64,000 nucleotides of DNA from Flavobacterium hungaricum (GTDB lineage Bacteria > Bacteroidota > Bacteroidia > Flavobacteriales > Flavobacteriaceae): contig NZ_PRDM01000001.1 of NCBI RefSeq assembly GCF_015182285.1, forward strand, positions 868,001-932,000, in the 5' to 3' direction. A program made the position numbers and the translations under genes. The notes under the pieces were generated by a model. The model ran no database searches. It had not been told where the DNA came from and saw only the letters and a program-made list of their open reading frames with translations. Shown here piece after piece: positions 26,741 through 36,706 of this stretch (position 1 is the first letter of the stretch; each line of letters starts with the position of its first letter).

Positions 26741-28132
26741 ATGAAAAAAACGATTCTTTTAACTGCTTTAGTTTTAAACGGATTGACATCATCTTTTGCA
26801 CAGTCAAACGATGAAAAAAACATTAAACTATTTTACAAAAAAGCTTTGACCGAAGCAAAATGTTACACTTGGCTGGAGTATTTATCTAATGATATCGGAA
26901 GCCGTTTATCGGGTTCTAAAGGAGCTGCAGAAGCTGTAGAATATACCAAAAGACAATTAGAAAGTCTAGGTTTAGACAAGGTATATCTGCAGGAAGTAAT
27001 GGTGCCTCATTGGGTTAGAGGAGAAAAAGAAACTGCTTTTATTCTGGACGGAAAAGTTAAAACTGTTGTGCCAATCTGCGCTCTTGGCGGATCTGTTGCA
27101 ACACCAAAAACGGGAATCACTGCAGAAGTAATAGAGGTTAAAGGTATTGACGAGTTAAAAGCATTAGGAGATAAAGTAAAGGGAAAAATTGTTTTTTATA
27201 ACAGACCGATGAATCCTGAAAATATCGAAACCTTTACATCCTACGGAGCCTGCGTTGACCAAAGATATGCTGGTGCAAAAGAAGCGGCAAAATTAGGAGC
27301 TGTCGGAACAATTGTCCGTTCTATGAACTTACGTTTAGACGATTTTCCTCATACAGGAGCGCAAAGTTATGGTGATCTGCCAAAAGAACAATATATCCCA
27401 ACTGCAGCGATTAGTACAAATGGAGCGGAATTGTTGAGTAAAACGTTAAAAGCAAATCCTGCTGTAAAATTTTACTTTAAACAATCGTGCGAAACCCTTC
27501 CAGATGCCTTGTCTTATAATGTAATTGGTGAATTAACAGGAACTGTAACACCTCAAAATATCATGATAGTAGGCGGTCACTTAGATTCTTGGGATTTAGC
27601 TGATGGTTCTCATGATGATGGAGCAGGAGTGGTACAGAGTATGGAAGTAATTCGTATTCTTAAAAACTTGAATTATAAACCGAAAAATACAATTCGTGTA
27701 GTCTTGTTTATGAATGAAGAAAATGGAGGAAAAGGCGGTGCGAAATACGAAGAAATTTCAAAACAAAATAAAGAAAACCACATTTTTGCTTTAGAAAGTG
27801 ATTCAGGAGGATTTTCACCAAGAGGATTTTCAATTGAAGCTGATGATACGAATTTGAAAAAAATACAAGGATACAAAGATCTTTTTGAGCCTTATTTAGT
27901 GCACAGTTTTACAATCGGACACGCAGGTTCAGACATCAGTCATTTAACATCTCCAGCTATTGTAAAAGCAGGTTTAAAACCAGATTCTCAGCGTTATTTT
28001 GATTACCACCACGCAGCAAATGATAAATTTGATGCCATCAATAAACGTGAACTTGAACTTGGAGCTGCAACAATGACAACATTGATGTATTTACTTGATC
28101 AAAACGGAATCACGCTCCCAGCAGCGAATTAA
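26741..28132 (+). CDS. Secreted M28-family zinc aminopeptidase/carboxypeptidase Q-like
   Basis: I start at ATG 26741 (MKKTILLTALVLNGLTSSFA), which gives a normal signal peptide; a longer frame from 26684 adds 19 residues without it. The 463-residue product has an M28 catalytic domain interrupted by a PA (protease-associated) domain (about residues 120-250; GKIVFYNRPM, AAKLGAVGTIVRSMN). Zinc ligands are visible in MIVGGHLDSWDLADG (His280), DDGAGVV, FMNEENGGKG and DYHHAANDKFD. It resembles carboxypeptidase Q, which removes residues from peptides outside the cytoplasm. It follows the PUL but behind a terminator, so it is probably an independent unit for peptide scavenging. Confidence 0.9.
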   Translation: MKKTILLTALVLNGLTSSFAQSNDEKNIKLFYKKALTEAKCYTWLEYLSNDIGSRLSGSKGAAEAVEYTKRQLESLGLDKVYLQEVMVPHWVRGEKETAFILDGKVKTVVPICALGGSVATPKTGITAEVIEVKGIDELKALGDKVKGKIVFYNRPMNPENIETFTSYGACVDQRYAGAKEAAKLGAVGTIVRSMNLRLDDFPHTGAQSYGDLPKEQYIPTAAISTNGAELLSKTLKANPAVKFYFKQSCETLPDALSYNVIGELTGTVTPQNIMIVGGHLDSWDLADGSHDDGAGVVQSMEVIRILKNLNYKPKNTIRVVLFMNEENGGKGGAKYEEISKQNKENHIFALESDSGGFSPRGFSIEADDTNLKKIQGYKDLFEPYLVHSFTIGHAGSDISHLTSPAIVKAGLKPDSQRYFDYHHAANDKFDAINKRELELGAATMTTLMYLLDQNGITLPAAN

Positions 28133-28156
28133 TTCCTTTTTTAATAATTACAAAAC

Positions 28157-28191
28157 AGCCGTCTTAAAGTACATTTGAGACGGCTTTTTTT
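28157..28191 (+). terminator. Terminator of the M28 peptidase gene
   Basis: AGCCGTCT pairs with AGACGGCT around a 13-nt loop, followed by T7, about 25 bp after the stop codon. Confidence 0.85.
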
Positions 28192-28461
28192 ATGTATAGA
28201 GGTTGTAAAGTATAATAAAACTGTTTATTTTTTTACCGCAAATTTGTTAGTAGAACTTTGTGTAATCAGGCGTTTTTTTTCTTAGATTCCTAGTTGGTTT
28301 AGAAATTTAAAAGACAATTTCACTTTACTTAAATAAAATCCGTATTGAATTTTTATGCATTACTGCCAACGGATTATAATAATAATTGTTTAAAATAGTT
28401 TATGCTTTCTATACTGTACAAATCAAAAGGTACATGTCGTATTAATCCTATTCTTTTTGTT

Positions 28462-28469
28462 TAAATTTG
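28462..28469 (+). promoter_or_regulatory. -7 box of the TPR-HTH regulator gene
   Basis: TAAATTTG is a perfect TAnnTTTG box. It overlaps a TTG at 28467 that would otherwise be read as a start codon, which argues for initiation at the ATG pair 28494/28497. The 275 bp upstream contain no gene. Confidence 0.55.
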
Positions 28470-28493
28470 AAACTTTACTTTTTAGTTTTACGT

Positions 28494-30107
28494 ATGATGG
28501 CACGATTATTTTCTATAGTATCTCTTTTTCTATCCGTTACAATTCATTCTCAATCTTCTACAAAAGAAATGATCGATAGTTTAAATACGATTAGCGATCA
28601 TGGAAAGAAAACAGAATTGTACCGCAAGATTGCATTAGATTTGCAAAAAACAGACTGGGACAGAGCTATAAAATACATCGAACTAGCCGAGACTGAAGCC
28701 AAAAATACAAAAGACTCTGAACTTACTTTGGCAGCTGTATATGTTACCGCGGGTAAAATGTATGCAGCAAAAGAAGTGTTCGATGTTGCTTTAAAATATT
28801 ATTTTAAAGCCCATGACATTTACAAAAAGAAGCATAATAGTGAAGAAGTTTCTAAATTAGAAAACAATGTAGCAATCATCTATTCATTGGGCAAAAACAA
28901 AGAAAAAGCGCTGCAATTTTTCCTAAACGTATATCATTACCAAAAAACGAAAAACGATCCGGCAAAGCTGGTAAAAATCTTAAATAATATAGGAACCCTA
29001 TATTTAGAAAAAAATGCAGATTCTTCCTTATTCTACTACCAAAAAGCGCATAAGATCAATGAGACAATAAAAGATGATGCTTTAAAAATTTACATCGCTA
29101 CAAATTTAGCCCGAGCCTACACCTTAAAAAATGACCTTAAAAATGCAGATTATTATTTTGAGCAGGCTTTTTCTTTAACAGATAAACCTGTTGATAATCT
29201 GGTAAAAGCTTTTGTATACGAATCTTTCTCTCAATATCAGTTTAAACAGAAAAACGATGAGGCAGCAATTGTAAATGCAAAAAAAGCATTAGAACTGTTG
29301 AAAGAAAACAGCTTTAGCTTTTCGGGTTTAAACCTAAACAAAATGCTTTACGAAGTTTACATCCGAAAAGAAGATTATAAAAATGCAGTTTACTATTTTC
29401 AGCAGTATAACACTATCAATGACAGCATCCATGTAGAAGAAAAAGCAGTTAATCTCGAAAGAATAAAGCTGGAACAGGATTACAAAGTTCGAACCCAGAT
29501 AAAAACACTGACAGAGCAAAAGAAACTTTTTAAATATTCTGTCGTAGGATTGATCTTAATTGTAGGCATCCTGATTTTGATAATTTTACTGATAAAATAC
29601 AGAAACAGGAATATTAAAAATCAACTCGAAAAAGAGAAATTAAATACCAAAATGCAAGGTTTAAAAGAAAACCTGAAAGCAAAAAATATGGTTTTGGTAG
29701 GAAAAGCAATGTCAGAAATACATCGTACCGACAGCATTAATGAAATCCTCACAGATCTTAAACAAATTAAACTCAAAACAGTAAACAAAGAAATGCAGCA
29801 GGCTATAGACATAGTCTTAAAGCGTTTAGAAAAGAATTTGAATACCGATATCTGGAAAGAATTCGAAATAAGTTTTGAGCAGGTACATCAGACTTTTTTT
29901 GATAAACTCAAAAATGATTATCCTTCACTCACTCCAAAAGACCGCAGATTATGTGCCCTTTTATACCTCGATTTAACTACAAAAGAAATCTCTCAAATTA
30001 CGGGACAATCCTTTAAAGCCATCGAAAATTCCAGAACAAGACTCCGCGCAAAGTTTGATTTAACTAACGAAAAAGTGAATCTCTCCACGTATCTCAATTC
30101 ATTTTAA
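28494..30107 (+). CDS. TPR sensor with membrane helix and C-terminal HTH (membrane-tethered regulator)
   Basis: From ATG 28494 (MMARLFSIVSLFLSVTIHSQ, a signal peptide or anchor) the protein has about 537 residues. About eight TPR-like helical pairs fill residues 30-330 (for example YYFKAHDIYKKKHNSEEVSK, YYFEQAFSLTDKPVDNLVKA). Then come one membrane helix (VVGLILIVGILILIILLIKY), a coiled coil, and a LuxR-like HTH (LTPKDRRLCALLYLDLTTKE, then FKAIENSRTRLRAKFDL). The HTH closely parallels that of the PUL regulator at 11697-14444, so they share an output domain with different sensors. No kinase or receiver domain is present. Its target is unknown; the M4 protease downstream is one candidate. Confidence 0.8.
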   Translation: MMARLFSIVSLFLSVTIHSQSSTKEMIDSLNTISDHGKKTELYRKIALDLQKTDWDRAIKYIELAETEAKNTKDSELTLAAVYVTAGKMYAAKEVFDVALKYYFKAHDIYKKKHNSEEVSKLENNVAIIYSLGKNKEKALQFFLNVYHYQKTKNDPAKLVKILNNIGTLYLEKNADSSLFYYQKAHKINETIKDDALKIYIATNLARAYTLKNDLKNADYYFEQAFSLTDKPVDNLVKAFVYESFSQYQFKQKNDEAAIVNAKKALELLKENSFSFSGLNLNKMLYEVYIRKEDYKNAVYYFQQYNTINDSIHVEEKAVNLERIKLEQDYKVRTQIKTLTEQKKLFKYSVVGLILIVGILILIILLIKYRNRNIKNQLEKEKLNTKMQGLKENLKAKNMVLVGKAMSEIHRTDSINEILTDLKQIKLKTVNKEMQQAIDIVLKRLEKNLNTDIWKEFEISFEQVHQTFFDKLKNDYPSLTPKDRRLCALLYLDLTTKEISQITGQSFKAIENSRTRLRAKFDLTNEKVNLSTYLNSF

Positions 30108-30120
30108 ACTTTAAAAACAC

Positions 30121-30171
30121 AAAAAAATAAACCAAACTAATCAATTGATTTAGTTTGGTTTATTTTTTTTT
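30121..30171. terminator. Terminator after the TPR-HTH regulator
   Basis: A long A/T-rich stem (AAATAAACCAAACTAA against its complement around TCAATTGA) runs into T9. The symmetric A and T tracts mean it could work in both directions. Confidence 0.85.
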
Positions 30172-30285
30172 GAGTGTTTTTTGGGTACTGCTTTTTTACC
30201 TATGAGTGTTTTTGTAATAGTCTTTTTTTCTTCAAAATCTAGAGCACCATTCTACATTTACCCAGTCGATGTAAAATAATAAAAA

Positions 30286-30423
30286 ATGACGGGGAGAAAA
30301 AAGAAACAGCCTCCTAAAAGTTTAGAAGAGCTTTTAGAAGAAGCAAAAACAAAAAAGAAAATACTCTTAAAGATTCTGCAAAAAATAACAAAAGAAGATC
30401 CCGAAAATCCAACACCAAATTGA
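30286..30423 (+). CDS. Small basic/acidic helical protein of 45 residues
   Basis: An ORF too short for ordinary gene finders begins at ATG 30286 and ends at TGA 30421-30423: MTGRKKKQPPKSLEELLEEA followed by KTKKKILLKILQKITKEDPE and a short Asn/Pro tail. The basic N-terminus followed by an amphipathic helix with regular Leu/Ile spacing is unlike random A+T-rich translation, and the start has an AATAATAAAAA leader typical of the phylum. It has no signal peptide. Nucleic-acid binding or partner-binding is plausible, but I recognise no family. It stands between the regulator terminator and the M4 protease gene. Confidence 0.5.
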   Translation: MTGRKKKQPPKSLEELLEEAKTKKKILLKILQKITKEDPENPTPN

Positions 30424-30511
30424 TTTTCACAGTCGGCTTTTATGACTTTGTCATGCAGTAGTACAGCTTAATAACCTAGAAAACCATAATAGTAATTTAA
30501 ATTTTAAAAAG

Positions 30512-33500
30512 ATGAACCAGATTTACTTCAAGATGAGGTATTTATTTGTTTTGTTAAGTTTCTTGGCCTGTTCCGGAGGAATGGCTCAGTCACCTTTTCC
30601 AAACGTAAAAAATACCGGCGCAAAAATGGCAATCAGTGCGCCCGATGCACCAAAAGAGCAAGTTTCAAAAAAAAATGATTCCAACTCGAATGCAGGAAAC
30701 AATGCCGTCAATCTCTCTGTACAAGAAGAAAAACAACAAGAAGAGATAAAAGGCATAAAACTTTCAGAACAAGAAAGTCAAGCTATTAAAAAGCAAGCAC
30801 AGGAAAGCCAAAAAATAGTAGTACAAAAAATAAGCGATGCTGAAAAAACAAGTGCGCAGGATTCTGTTAAAACCAATGTAAAGTCCTTTGCTAAATCGGC
30901 AAGTTTGACTGCAAAAAACATATTCGAAGTTAAAAAAGGAGATTTTGATTTATCAAAGTCAGATAAAATGCAGTTAAAATCAATTTCTGATAATCATGGC
31001 AGAACTCTCGCTACATATCAGCAAATGCATAACGCAGTTCCTATTGAAGGCGCAATCTACAAGATTAGAGAAAATAAAACCAAAATTGATGCTTTTGGTA
31101 CTACAGCCAAAAAACTGCCTGAAAGCAGCAATTATAAAATAAGCGCTGCTGCAGGTTTAGAGATAGCTCTTAAAACCGTAAATGCAAAACAATATGTATG
31201 GGAAAGTAAAAAGTTAGGCACCGTGCTCAATAAAGAAATCAGCACAAAACCACAGGGGGAATTAGTATACGTGGGGCCTAACTTTTCTTCTCAGTTAACG
31301 GCTTACTATCTGACTTGGAAATATGATATCTACGCGATTAGTCCGCAATCAAGCCAGACCATTTATGTTGATGCAAACTCAGGAAAAGTAGTTCTTACTA
31401 TTGATCTAAGCCACGATTCTGGTCTTGCAGCTCAAAGTTTAGGTAAAGGTAAATCGAGATATTCTGGAGAAGTTACCTTTAACACCACACAATATCCAGA
31501 AGGATTTAAACTAGAAGGTTCACAAGGAAAATACAATGTACCGATGTATACCTGGAACATGAATCATGCTGAAGAAGCTTCAGATGAGGTTATTACAGAA
31601 TATATTGATCAGGATAATATCTGGAACGAATTACATAATAAAGATCACGATGAGGTAGCTCTTGATATTCATTGGGGAATGCAAAAAACGATTGAATATT
31701 ATGGCGAAAAATTCAATAGAAACAGTATCGACAACAAAGGAATGACCATTATTGGTCTTGCACATTTAGGCACCAATGTAGAAAACGCTTCGTGGACAGG
31801 AGGCTGGGCGCAGTTTGGAGACGGAATCAATACGCCTTATACAGGTTTAGGAATCACAGCTCATGAATTAACACATGGTGTAACACGTTTTACAGCCGGA
31901 TTAATTTATCAGGGAGAATCGGGTGCTTTAAACGAAGCATTTAGTGATATTTTTGGAGTTTCTGTTGAATTTTATGTAGGCAGAGAATCTAAAGATGCGA
32001 TCTGGCTGCTTGGAGATGAATTGTACAGCTATGGAAGTATGCGAAATATGGGCAACCCAAAAGCACAGGGACAGCCAAGTACTTATGGAGGAGTAAACTG
32101 GATTGCGCCAACAAATTTGAGCTATGATAATGGCGGAGTTCACATAAACAGCGGGGTTGCTAATTACTGGTATTATTTGATAGCTGAAGGAGGTCAGGGT
32201 GTAAACGACCTTAATAATAGTTATGATGTTAAAGGAATTGGCTTGGCAAAAGCTGAGAAAATTGCTTACATCACACTTACAGAGTATTTGTCGCCTTCAT
32301 CCAACTTCAGCGATATGCGTCAGGCAACTTTAATGGTTGCAGAAGATTTGTACGGGTTAGGTTCTGATGAATACAAACAAATTACAAATGCTTGGTATGC
32401 AGTAGGAGTAGGAGTAGCGTATGCCAATAAACAGATTTCTATTGTTTCGATCGAAAAACCAACTGCCGCTTGTGGAACTTTGAAAGGGAATGAACCTTTT
32501 TACATCAAAATAAAAAATACAGGTTCTAGTGTAATCAAGTCAGATGAAGGTCTTAATTACAAAATCAGATTAATGGTTCCAGGATTTGGCGGCAGATTAT
32601 CAACGACGTATACTAACGATGCTGTTGTTAAACTTGCAAAAGACTTACAGTCAGGAGAAGAAACAGTAATAAAAATTCAGGAGCAGATTCCGTTTAGAAT
32701 AGGTGCAACGGTCACCAATTATGTAGAAGTTAAATTTGATTTTAAACCTATTGCAGAATTTGGTGCCAAAGACGGAATTTCTTTTGTTTCGACTTTTGTG
32801 ATTCCTCCTGGCGAAAAAGATTTTGATCTTAAAGTTACAGGCTTAAATCTGCCGGAATATACAGGACAGATTTTAACTGCAAACCATCCATTGGCTGTAT
32901 CGCTCTATAATCTGGGCTGTCAGGATATACCAGCAGGGTCTGCGTTGAGAGTAGGGTATAGAAACAAATTGGACGGAAATGAAGTGATATGGAAAGACAT
33001 CACATTGGAAACAGCTTTCAGTAAGAATTCAGAAATGTCGATTCCGTTAGGCAGCGTAGATTTATCTGCTGCAGGATTACATGCCTACGAAGTTTTTGTA
33101 GAATACAGTAATGACCCTGTAACAACCAATAATAGCGCTGTAAATGCGGTATATAATGGCATTGTAAACCAATTTCCGTATTTTCAGGATTTTGAAAATA
33201 CACCAGGAGGCTGGTATTCAAAATCAATACTTACCAGCCAAAAATTTGTATGGCAGCAAACACCTCAGATTTCATTTAGAGACACCAATTCAAAATATTT
33301 ATGGGGAACTGTAAAATATGGTAATAATGAAAAGATTCCTGCAAATGCTGATTTTACATTGCAATCCCCAATATTTGATTTTACTAATGTAGTTTCACCT
33401 TATGTGGAATTTGATATGGTTTACTTTTTTACCAGAGGAGCTGACGGATTAATTATTGAATATTCTGAGGACAATCAAAACTGGAAAAAAGTCGAAGATG

Positions 33501-36500
33501 TTAAATATAATGAAACGGTACATTATAATGATTTAGTTGAAGGACCTTGGTTTACTGCAGTGAATAATATTACCGATAAAAAACCTATGGGAATGTACTT
33601 GAACGACCTTGCAGGAAAAAAAGCCGCTATTCGTTTCCGCGTAGTGACTTCTGATGCTGTTAGTAGTTTTATGGGAGCCTTTATAGATAATGTTCGTGTA
33701 GACAATGCCACTTACGATCTAGAAGTTATAACAGCAAAAGGAGATGCTGGTTCCTGTGATATTAATAATGATAAATTGGCTATTAATACCACAATCGTTA
33801 ATAATTTCTCCACCACAAGTGAGCAGGTTACTGTTGCGGTTAAAATTTTGGATAGTGCTCAAAATGAAGTTTTTTCAAAAACTGAAAAAGCCTCTTTAGT
33901 ATTTACCAAATTTAAAGACACGATAAATTATTCTATACCAAACATTAATTTGAAAACCATAGGAAGACATACCATTGTAGTTTCTGTTTTTCCCGAAGAT
34001 ATGGCTCAGGATCAGAAGCCAGAAAACAACACGATCACATTTACCTATGACAATTGGAATAATGACGATATGAAAGTAACCACACTTCCATATACAATGG
34101 ATTTTGAAGGCGAAAACAAATATAAAGGATGGAGAAGTTTTCAAAACAAAACCAGTGCAGGATGGATATACGGTACAAGCCAAGAGTTAGGCTCTCCGGG
34201 ATGGTTCTTAGAAGGCCACGATCATTTTATGGCAAGTAATGACGATAAATGCAATTGTGATGCCTCAAACGATATGCTGCTCTCGCCGGTATTTGATTTA
34301 AGTAATTACAAAGAAGCTCATTTAACATTTGACGGTTTTGCAGATGGGCAGAGGTTTTCTGATGGATATGTAAAAGTAAGTACAGACGGAGGTAAAACAT
34401 GGGAACAGGTGTTTAAAGCATCTTACATTACCAATTGGATAGAATATCGTGTAGACTTAACACCTTATGCAGGAAAACCTTGTGTTATCATAGCATTTGT
34501 ACATGATGATAACGGATTGTTTGCGAATGGTTTTGCAATAGATAATATTAAAATCGAAGAAAAACAAGATTTTCTACAATTGTCTAATTTAAGTATTGCT
34601 GCAACTGTTTACGAAGATGCGCCTTCACACGAGTTTTATATCAGTGCAAAAAATTTAACATACAGCACAATTAATAAAATTATCGTAGAATATCAAATTT
34701 CTCAAAACGGTAACGCTATTGGTAAACCTGTTGTATTAGAAAGAAATACAGAGTTGTTTGAATATCAAACCAGTGCTTATAAAATAGACGGTATTCCACA
34801 GCTGCCGGCAGGAAATTACGAAATAGCTGTAAAAGTATATACAGACGGACAGCCAAAAGATAAAATAACAAGTCTTACAGGAAGATTTGAGGTAATGGCA
34901 AAAGCGCTGGTATTGAATACACAAACGTTTTCAGACGTGCCTCTGGGGGCATTATTGGGAACAAAAGGATTTGTATCCAGCCAGAGTGACCAAAATTATC
35001 CTTGGAGCGCAATAACTACGCCTGAGAATACAAACTTGGGAATTCCTAAAAAAGACCACACAGGAGATGGAGCTGCCACAATGCTTTACAACCCATTGGA
35101 ATATTCTGCTGTTTATGGAGAATTAATTTCGCCAATGTATCATTTAGCTGAAAATGCCGGCGCTTTAGAGTTTTATTATGCAATGAATAGTAATTACAAC
35201 AACGCTTTTATTGTCGATATTAAAACAGCGGGAAGCGATTGGAAAGAAGAATTTAGAAATTCAAGAAGCGGAGCCTATGCAGACAGTGAATGGCTGAAAG
35301 GAATAATAAACCTAAGCAAATATGCTGGAAAATCGGTAATGTTCAGATTTAGACATGCAAAAGCAGGCGGTTATTCGTATATGATTTTAGACGATTTAAA
35401 AATAACCACAGATCCTATTCAGGACGTATCTGTAACATTGCTTTCGCCAAAAGACATCTGCGGTACATCTGAAGTTAAGGTTAAGCTGACCAACGAAGGC
35501 AAAGTTGCAATTCAAAAAAATGCTATTGAATTAGTGGTAAACTATGCCAACACAAACGAAACTATTTCAGAAATTATTGAAACAGAAATTCCTGTTGGTC
35601 AAAGTGTAGAGTATGCTTTTAAAAAACAGCCAAAACTAAATGAAAAAGGAATATCGCACGTATTTAATATAAATGCAAAACTGGAAAACGATGCTGTTTT
35701 GCAAAACAATGAAATAAAAGAGTTTGTTTATCAGGAAACTGCCAGCGATTTTAAAATATTCGATAATCCGACAATTCATGGCTACACAGGCAAAACCCTG
35801 TATGTTGATGCGGCCACTAATTTTAGTTTTAATAAACTAGAAGTTGCTTCATACAAATGGAATACAGGAGAAAGTACTAATGATATTGAAATAAACAAAG
35901 CAGGAGATTATACCGTAACAGCCACATTGAAAAACGGCTGTATACTTACAGAAACTTTAAAAGTAACATTTGATACTTTTGAATCTGACTTAGTTAGTGG
36001 AGACGTTTGCGGTCCCGAAGTTGTTTTATCTCCTGGAGATTACCAAGCTTATGAATGGTTTGACGGCTCAACAGACGCCACTTATCCGGCAACAGAAAGC
36101 GGTACTTATTTTGTAACGGTTTACAATGAAAACGGACTGGGCCAGACATTCAGCACAACGATTTCAATACTTGAAAACAACGTAGTACCAGAAATTAGAG
36201 TGGCAGGCGATAAAAAACTGACCGCTTCAATTGATGCAGCTTCTTATCAATGGTACTTAAACGACAGACCTATACCAAATGCAACCGAAAAATCTATCGT
36301 TGCTTTCTGGGAAGGAAATTACAGTCTTCAGGTAACCAATAATAATGGCTGTAACAATATTTCGGCACCGTTTGATTCAAAAGGAATGCTTTTAGGAAAA
36401 ATAACAAATGCCTTTAGAGTATTCCCAAATCCGGCCATTGATACCGTCAATATCTTTTTGGCAGACAAAGCAGAAGGCGAAACACAAATCAAAATTTATG

Positions 36501-36643
36501 CAGCAGATGGAAAAGAAGTGTGGAAAAAAAGCTATGCTGCTATGCCGTCAAGCATCAATGTAAGTGCATTAAATAGTGGAATGTATGTTTTAGACTGTCA
36601 GGTACAGGGTAAAAGATATACGGCAAAAATTATTAAAAACTAA
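30512..36643 (+). CDS. Very large M4 (thermolysin-like) metalloprotease with T9SS type A sorting signal
   Basis: This 2043-residue secreted protein could start at 30512 or at an internal ATG at 30533 (MRYLFVLLSFLACSGGMAQ, a signal peptide). Order: Gln/Lys-rich linker (about 30-130), FTP propeptide (about 130-290), M4 catalytic domain with HELTH at 451-455 and third zinc ligand Glu475 (GALNEAFSD), exactly the 20-residue spacing of thermolysin. Then follow several beta-domains: CARDB-like modules and at least three choice-of-anchor J-type blocks (PYFQDFENTPGGWYS, PYTMDFEGENKYKGWRSF, and one near residue 1480), Ig/PKD-like repeats, and a C-terminal T9SS domain (FRVFPNPAIDTVNIFL...SGMYVLDCQVQGKRYTAKII). 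It is exported across the outer membrane and probably degrades extracellular protein. Confidence 0.93.
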   Translation: MNQIYFKMRYLFVLLSFLACSGGMAQSPFPNVKNTGAKMAISAPDAPKEQVSKKNDSNSNAGNNAVNLSVQEEKQQEEIKGIKLSEQESQAIKKQAQESQKIVVQKISDAEKTSAQDSVKTNVKSFAKSASLTAKNIFEVKKGDFDLSKSDKMQLKSISDNHGRTLATYQQMHNAVPIEGAIYKIRENKTKIDAFGTTAKKLPESSNYKISAAAGLEIALKTVNAKQYVWESKKLGTVLNKEISTKPQGELVYVGPNFSSQLTAYYLTWKYDIYAISPQSSQTIYVDANSGKVVLTIDLSHDSGLAAQSLGKGKSRYSGEVTFNTTQYPEGFKLEGSQGKYNVPMYTWNMNHAEEASDEVITEYIDQDNIWNELHNKDHDEVALDIHWGMQKTIEYYGEKFNRNSIDNKGMTIIGLAHLGTNVENASWTGGWAQFGDGINTPYTGLGITAHELTHGVTRFTAGLIYQGESGALNEAFSDIFGVSVEFYVGRESKDAIWLLGDELYSYGSMRNMGNPKAQGQPSTYGGVNWIAPTNLSYDNGGVHINSGVANYWYYLIAEGGQGVNDLNNSYDVKGIGLAKAEKIAYITLTEYLSPSSNFSDMRQATLMVAEDLYGLGSDEYKQITNAWYAVGVGVAYANKQISIVSIEKPTAACGTLKGNEPFYIKIKNTGSSVIKSDEGLNYKIRLMVPGFGGRLSTTYTNDAVVKLAKDLQSGEETVIKIQEQIPFRIGATVTNYVEVKFDFKPIAEFGAKDGISFVSTFVIPPGEKDFDLKVTGLNLPEYTGQILTANHPLAVSLYNLGCQDIPAGSALRVGYRNKLDGNEVIWKDITLETAFSKNSEMSIPLGSVDLSAAGLHAYEVFVEYSNDPVTTNNSAVNAVYNGIVNQFPYFQDFENTPGGWYSKSILTSQKFVWQQTPQISFRDTNSKYLWGTVKYGNNEKIPANADFTLQSPIFDFTNVVSPYVEFDMVYFFTRGADGLIIEYSEDNQNWKKVEDVKYNETVHYNDLVEGPWFTAVNNITDKKPMGMYLNDLAGKKAAIRFRVVTSDAVSSFMGAFIDNVRVDNATYDLEVITAKGDAGSCDINNDKLAINTTIVNNFSTTSEQVTVAVKILDSAQNEVFSKTEKASLVFTKFKDTINYSIPNINLKTIGRHTIVVSVFPEDMAQDQKPENNTITFTYDNWNNDDMKVTTLPYTMDFEGENKYKGWRSFQNKTSAGWIYGTSQELGSPGWFLEGHDHFMASNDDKCNCDASNDMLLSPVFDLSNYKEAHLTFDGFADGQRFSDGYVKVSTDGGKTWEQVFKASYITNWIEYRVDLTPYAGKPCVIIAFVHDDNGLFANGFAIDNIKIEEKQDFLQLSNLSIAATVYEDAPSHEFYISAKNLTYSTINKIIVEYQISQNGNAIGKPVVLERNTELFEYQTSAYKIDGIPQLPAGNYEIAVKVYTDGQPKDKITSLTGRFEVMAKALVLNTQTFSDVPLGALLGTKGFVSSQSDQNYPWSAITTPENTNLGIPKKDHTGDGAATMLYNPLEYSAVYGELISPMYHLAENAGALEFYYAMNSNYNNAFIVDIKTAGSDWKEEFRNSRSGAYADSEWLKGIINLSKYAGKSVMFRFRHAKAGGYSYMILDDLKITTDPIQDVSVTLLSPKDICGTSEVKVKLTNEGKVAIQKNAIELVVNYANTNETISEIIETEIPVGQSVEYAFKKQPKLNEKGISHVFNINAKLENDAVLQNNEIKEFVYQETASDFKIFDNPTIHGYTGKTLYVDAATNFSFNKLEVASYKWNTGESTNDIEINKAGDYTVTATLKNGCILTETLKVTFDTFESDLVSGDVCGPEVVLSPGDYQAYEWFDGSTDATYPATESGTYFVTVYNENGLGQTFSTTISILENNVVPEIRVAGDKKLTASIDAASYQWYLNDRPIPNATEKSIVAFWEGNYSLQVTNNNGCNNISAPFDSKGMLLGKITNAFRVFPNPAIDTVNIFLADKAEGETQIKIYAADGKEVWKKSYAAMPSSINVSALNSGMYVLDCQVQGKRYTAKIIKN

Positions 36644-36660
36644 CAATTATATAAAGAAAG

Positions 36661-36682
36661 CAGCTCTCGGTTTGGAGAGCTG
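36661..36682 (+). terminator. Hairpin after the M4 protease gene
   Basis: CAGCTCTC pairs with GAGAGCTG around a 6-nt loop, 18 bp after the stop. It lacks a clear T-run, so it may be a weak terminator that lets transcription reach the barrel gene 25 bp further on. Confidence 0.5.
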
Positions 36683-36706
36683 TAATTCTTAAAACAAATA
36701 ATTACG

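Noticed and set aside
33018-34924. Minus-strand frames inside the large M4 protease gene
   Set aside because: Short, without signal or domain features, all within a continuous well-supported coding frame.
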